DNA from: Rhodanobacteraceae bacterium ZG21-1
GTDB lineage: Bacteria > Pseudomonadota > Gammaproteobacteria > Xanthomonadales > Rhodanobacteraceae
Direction: 5' to 3'
DNA length: 64,000 nucleotides
Assembly (NCBI GenBank): GCA_021390615.1
Contig: JAJEJU010000024.1
Location: 868,001 to 932,000 of the forward strand
The notes below the pieces were generated by a model. That model was not told the origin of the DNA and made no database searches. It saw only the letters and a program-made list of their open reading frames with translations. A program made the position numbers and the translations under genes. Positions 61,290 to 64,000 of the stretch are shown piece after piece (position 1 is the stretch's first letter; every line of letters starts with the position of its first letter).

Positions 61290-62101
61290 AGCATTACCCC
61301 TCTCAGTGTTTACGAACGGGACTTGGCCTCGAGGATTTCCACGAAGAAAATCCATATTCCGCCAAGCGTCGACTTTCAAGGAATTTGCATTGCAGCAAAC
61401 CATGGCCATGTGCCTATTCCTGGCATGCTGCCCTGGCATCTTCTACTGCCTGGATATGGCTTGTCCATCTGTCGGAAGGTTGTCGCTTGATAATCCCTGC
61501 TGGACTGCTGCAATCAACGCTGGAGTCGATGACGGCGCATATAGAACGGATGCGGGATATGACGCGCAACTGTGATGAAACTCACGCATTTGGGCTGAGG
61601 TCATGTCCGGCCGTCACCTGATTTCGACAGCCGGTTCGAGTCGCGAAAAGCATGCGCGATGAAGTGGCATCCGCGCACTGGGTCGGGCGGCTTTGTCTGT
61701 CACTCGCGCGCCGAGGTGACCGCCCTACGAGCGACCTAGGGGCAAGCCGCAGGTGGAATCATCAAGCGGCCCAGCGATAGGCGCGAGGCCGGCTGCAAGG
61801 GCTGTGGAGTGAGCGCCTCGCACTGACGAGTGAGGCGGCCTGGCCGGTGCTGATTGGCACCACCCTGGGCAGGTCCATGGACCGTGTGCCAAGCATCACT
61901 TGTGCCGACGCGGCGCCTTATGCCGAGGAGATCAGTCGCAGGGAAGGGGCTGCTGACGCCTCCGTGACGAGTCGAATGCGATCCAGGTACCTTGGGCTTA
62001 GGCTTGGGCAAGCGCTGGACGGAGGTTGATCGCCGACTTGCGATGGTGACGCACATGTATTTCGAAGCTGGCGACTTTGGATTGATGTGTAAAATGAGCC
62101 A
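61290..62101. other. Region without recognisable genes upstream of lanA
   Basis: About 810 bases between the divergent precursor and glycosyltransferase genes. Short open frames exist in several phases, but none has a ribosome-binding site, family signature or convincing codon use. In particular no transporter, protease or second precursor is seen. It must contain the lanA promoter. Confidence 0.45.
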
Positions 62102-64000
62102 ATGAAAAGACTGCTCCATATAGCTTGCGGCCCCCAGAACAAGTCGTCGCTATACGGCTTTGCTGGAGTGGAGTGGACGGAAACCCGCTTGGATATCGAC
62201 CCGGGCGTGCAACCCGACATCCTCGGCAGCATGACCGACATGGCCGGCGTTCCCGATAGCCATTTCAATGCGCTGTATACCTCGCACGGCATCGAACACG
62301 TTTATCCGCACGAAGTGCACGCCGTATTTTCCGAATTCGTCCGCGTGCTGGCCGACGACGGCTTCGCCGTTATCACTTGTCCCGACCTGCAGTCGGTCTG
62401 CGAACAGGTCGCGCGGGGAAATCTCGCCGAGCCTCTGTACATTTCGGGCATGGGGCCTATTGCGGCGATCGATATCTTGTATGGTCATCGTGATTCCATC
62501 GCTGCCGGCAACCATTACATGGCGCATCGCGGCGGCTTCACCTCCGCGACGCTGGCGGCGCAGCTGTCAGCGGCCGGTTTTCGCACATCGATCGTATGGC
62601 GGCGGCCGCAGCATTTCGACTTGTGGGCCGTGGTCTGGAAGAAGGACGTGCCTGAGGCCGAGGCCGGACAGTTGGCGCAGAGGTTCTTTCCGCCGAATCC
62701 GTCTTCTGCCGCGCAGGTCTCCCTTCAGCAGCAAGATGCGTTGGACCAGCGCTTCTCCGAGGGCCTGCAGCTCATTCAACAGGGCCGGGCCGAAGAAGCT
62801 CTCGCATTTTTCGAACAGGCGCTGGCATTGACTGCCGATGCCCGTGTTCGGGCCTATCTGCTGGGCTATCGGGCGCTATTGCTCAACCGGTTTGGCCGTG
62901 TCGACGAATCCCTGGAACTTACTCGGCAGGCCTTGCAACTGGATCCTGCCCAGCTCAGCGCCTTGTGCTCGCGCGCCTACGCCTTTCTGCTGCAGCAGGA
63001 TTTTTCGCGCTGCCTGGAGTGCAGCGATCAGGGTCTGGCGTTTCATCCGAATCGCATCGAGCTGCTGCATAACCGCACCGCTGCATTGGCCGGGCTGATG
63101 CGCAACGAGGAAGCTCTGGCGGCCAGCGAGCGCATTCTTGCCCTTCAGCCTGACGATGCGCGCGCGTTGAACAATAGCGCGGTGATGCTGGATCGCCTGG
63201 GCCGCCACGCGGAATCCCTCGATCGATACAAGCGTGCCGTTGCGCTTGATCCCGACGAGCCCTGGGCGCTGGGCGCTCTGCTGACCGCGCAGCTTCGTGT
63301 ATTCGACTGGAGCGGATTGGATGACTTGCTGGCAAACATTGCAGCCCGAGTGGCCCAAGGAAAGCCGGCCGTCGAGCCCTTTCGCTACCTGCCGGCCTGC
63401 GACGACCCTCAGCGACAGCTGGATGCAGCCAGGGTCTATGTCGCCAAGCGCAGCCTGAAGCCCGAGCGTCAGTCAGCCTTCGAGCGTGACGGCGTGGGGC
63501 AAGGGCGTATCCGCATCGGTTACTTCTCGTCGGATCTCCGCACCCATCCGGTGATGGAGCTGATGGCCGAGGTGTTCGAGCTGCACGATCGCCAGCAATT
63601 CGAGATACATGCCTTCTCGTTCTACGATGTTCCCGGTGATGCAGCGCAAGAGCGCGCCAAGGCCGCATTCGACTGTTTTCACAATGTCGATGGCATGAGT
63701 TCCGAGCAGATCATTGCGCTGGCGTTGCGCATGAAGCTGGATATTGCCGTCGATCTCAACGGGCATACCCAAGGTGCACGGCCCGTGGTGATGGCCACGC
63801 GCGTAGCGCCCGTGCAGATCGCGTATCTGGGCTTTCCGGCGAGCATGGGCGCCGACTATATCGACTACATTCTTGCCGACCAGGTGGTGATACCGCCCAC
63901 GCATCGGCGGTTCTATACCGAGAAAGTGATCAGCTTGCCCGGCTCGTTTCAGCCCAGCGACCGCCGCCGCGCGCTCCCTCCGGCTCTGCCCACTCGTCAG
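62102..64000 (+). CDS. Methyltransferase-TPR-O-GlcNAc transferase fusion (cut by window edge)
   Basis: 633 residues visible, running off the window. Residues about 1-185 resemble a SAM-dependent methyltransferase: MKRLLHIACGP, LDIDPGVQPDILGSM, and SHGIEHVYPHEVHAVF as the post-II/III region with DDGFAVITCPDL. About 210-410 contain TPR-type repeats (ALAFFEQALALTADARVRA, SLELTRQALQLDPAQLSAL, SLDRYKRAVALDPDEPWAL). From about 460 the SPINDLY/OGT-type catalytic region begins: RIRIGYFSSDLRTHPVM, DIAVDLNGHTQGARP, APVQIAYLGFPASMG. It would add a sugar, probably from a UDP-sugar, to protein or peptide. Confidence 0.88.
   Translation, partial: MKRLLHIACGPQNKSSLYGFAGVEWTETRLDIDPGVQPDILGSMTDMAGVPDSHFNALYTSHGIEHVYPHEVHAVFSEFVRVLADDGFAVITCPDLQSVCEQVARGNLAEPLYISGMGPIAAIDILYGHRDSIAAGNHYMAHRGGFTSATLAAQLSAAGFRTSIVWRRPQHFDLWAVVWKKDVPEAEAGQLAQRFFPPNPSSAAQVSLQQQDALDQRFSEGLQLIQQGRAEEALAFFEQALALTADARVRAYLLGYRALLLNRFGRVDESLELTRQALQLDPAQLSALCSRAYAFLLQQDFSRCLECSDQGLAFHPNRIELLHNRTAALAGLMRNEEALAASERILALQPDDARALNNSAVMLDRLGRHAESLDRYKRAVALDPDEPWALGALLTAQLRVFDWSGLDDLLANIAARVAQGKPAVEPFRYLPACDDPQRQLDAARVYVAKRSLKPERQSAFERDGVGQGRIRIGYFSSDLRTHPVMELMAEVFELHDRQQFEIHAFSFYDVPGDAAQERAKAAFDCFHNVDGMSSEQIIALALRMKLDIAVDLNGHTQGARPVVMATRVAPVQIAYLGFPASMGADYIDYILADQVVIPPTHRRFYTEKVISLPGSFQPSDRRRALPPALPTRQ

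Noticed and set aside
44580-62101. Integrated phage or ICE using tRNA-Ser as attachment site
   Set aside because: No integrase, no phage structural or conjugation genes, and I find no second copy of the tRNA 3' end at the right side. Only the term accessory island is justified.

Overview
The window is high-GC gammaproteobacterial chromosome. It most resembles the Lysobacterales (Xanthomonadales), and probably Rhodanobacteraceae (Dyella/Rhodanobacter/Luteibacter-like). This rests on gene order (rplU-rpmA-obgE; rpsT divergent from murJ-ribF-ileS-lspA-ispH; trxB ... aat; ftsK-lolA ... rarA ... serS) and on protein character. No taxonomic search was possible.

Region 1 (1 to about 44.6 kb) is core chromosome. 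It holds the start of uvrA, ribosomal proteins L21/L27/S20, the ObgE GTPase, the lipid II flippase MurJ, FAD synthesis, Ile-tRNA synthetase, lipoprotein signal peptidase and IspH. Next come a TMEM175-type channel, a phospholipase-D family synthase, an acetyl-CoA hydrolase family enzyme, a GAF histidine kinase, IspG, an aldo/keto reductase and an LprI-like protein. A compact operon follows (thioredoxin reductase, DsbA-like, FemAB-like, leucyl/phenylalanyl transferase), then alanine dehydrogenase, FtsK, LolA, a TonB receptor paired with an acid phosphatase, a DUF2339/DUF3999 pair, RarA and SerS. A 24-codon leader peptide ending in four Ile codons, followed by strong hairpins, lies directly upstream of ileS and looks like an undescribed attenuator.

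Region 2 (about 44.3 to 62.1 kb) is an accessory island beginning at tRNA-Ser(UGA). A second tRNA-Ser copy upstream is broken by a 77-nt block of small hairpins. The island then holds a truncated conserved gene, an orphan toxin-tip fragment with a likely immunity gene of AT-richer composition, and a rearranged IS21-type remnant whose two ends are inverted copies of the same istB 3' end. After these comes the most striking feature: about 8 kb of mostly single-gene cassettes, all on the + strand, usually separated by a hairpin repeat (arms GTCCGCTT and AAGCGGAC around a YCGACCC loop). Several cassettes look like immunity proteins of polymorphic toxin systems (Imm32-like, DUF4279, DUF6882-like, DUF4375-like, YezG-like); others are membrane, secreted or zinc-ribbon proteins. 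The array ends inside a truncated DUF932-type gene and a related repeat in reverse orientation. A HEPN-type (Ymh/TIGR02391) gene and another uncharacterised gene follow.

Region 3 (58.2 to 61.3 kb) is a class II lanthipeptide locus on the minus strand: a 67-residue mersacidin/lichenicidin-type precursor, an intrinsic terminator, then LanM. No transporter or leader peptidase is seen inside the window. From 62.1 kb to the end runs an unusual fusion of a SAM-methyltransferase-like domain, TPR repeats and an O-GlcNAc-transferase-like domain, cut by the window edge.
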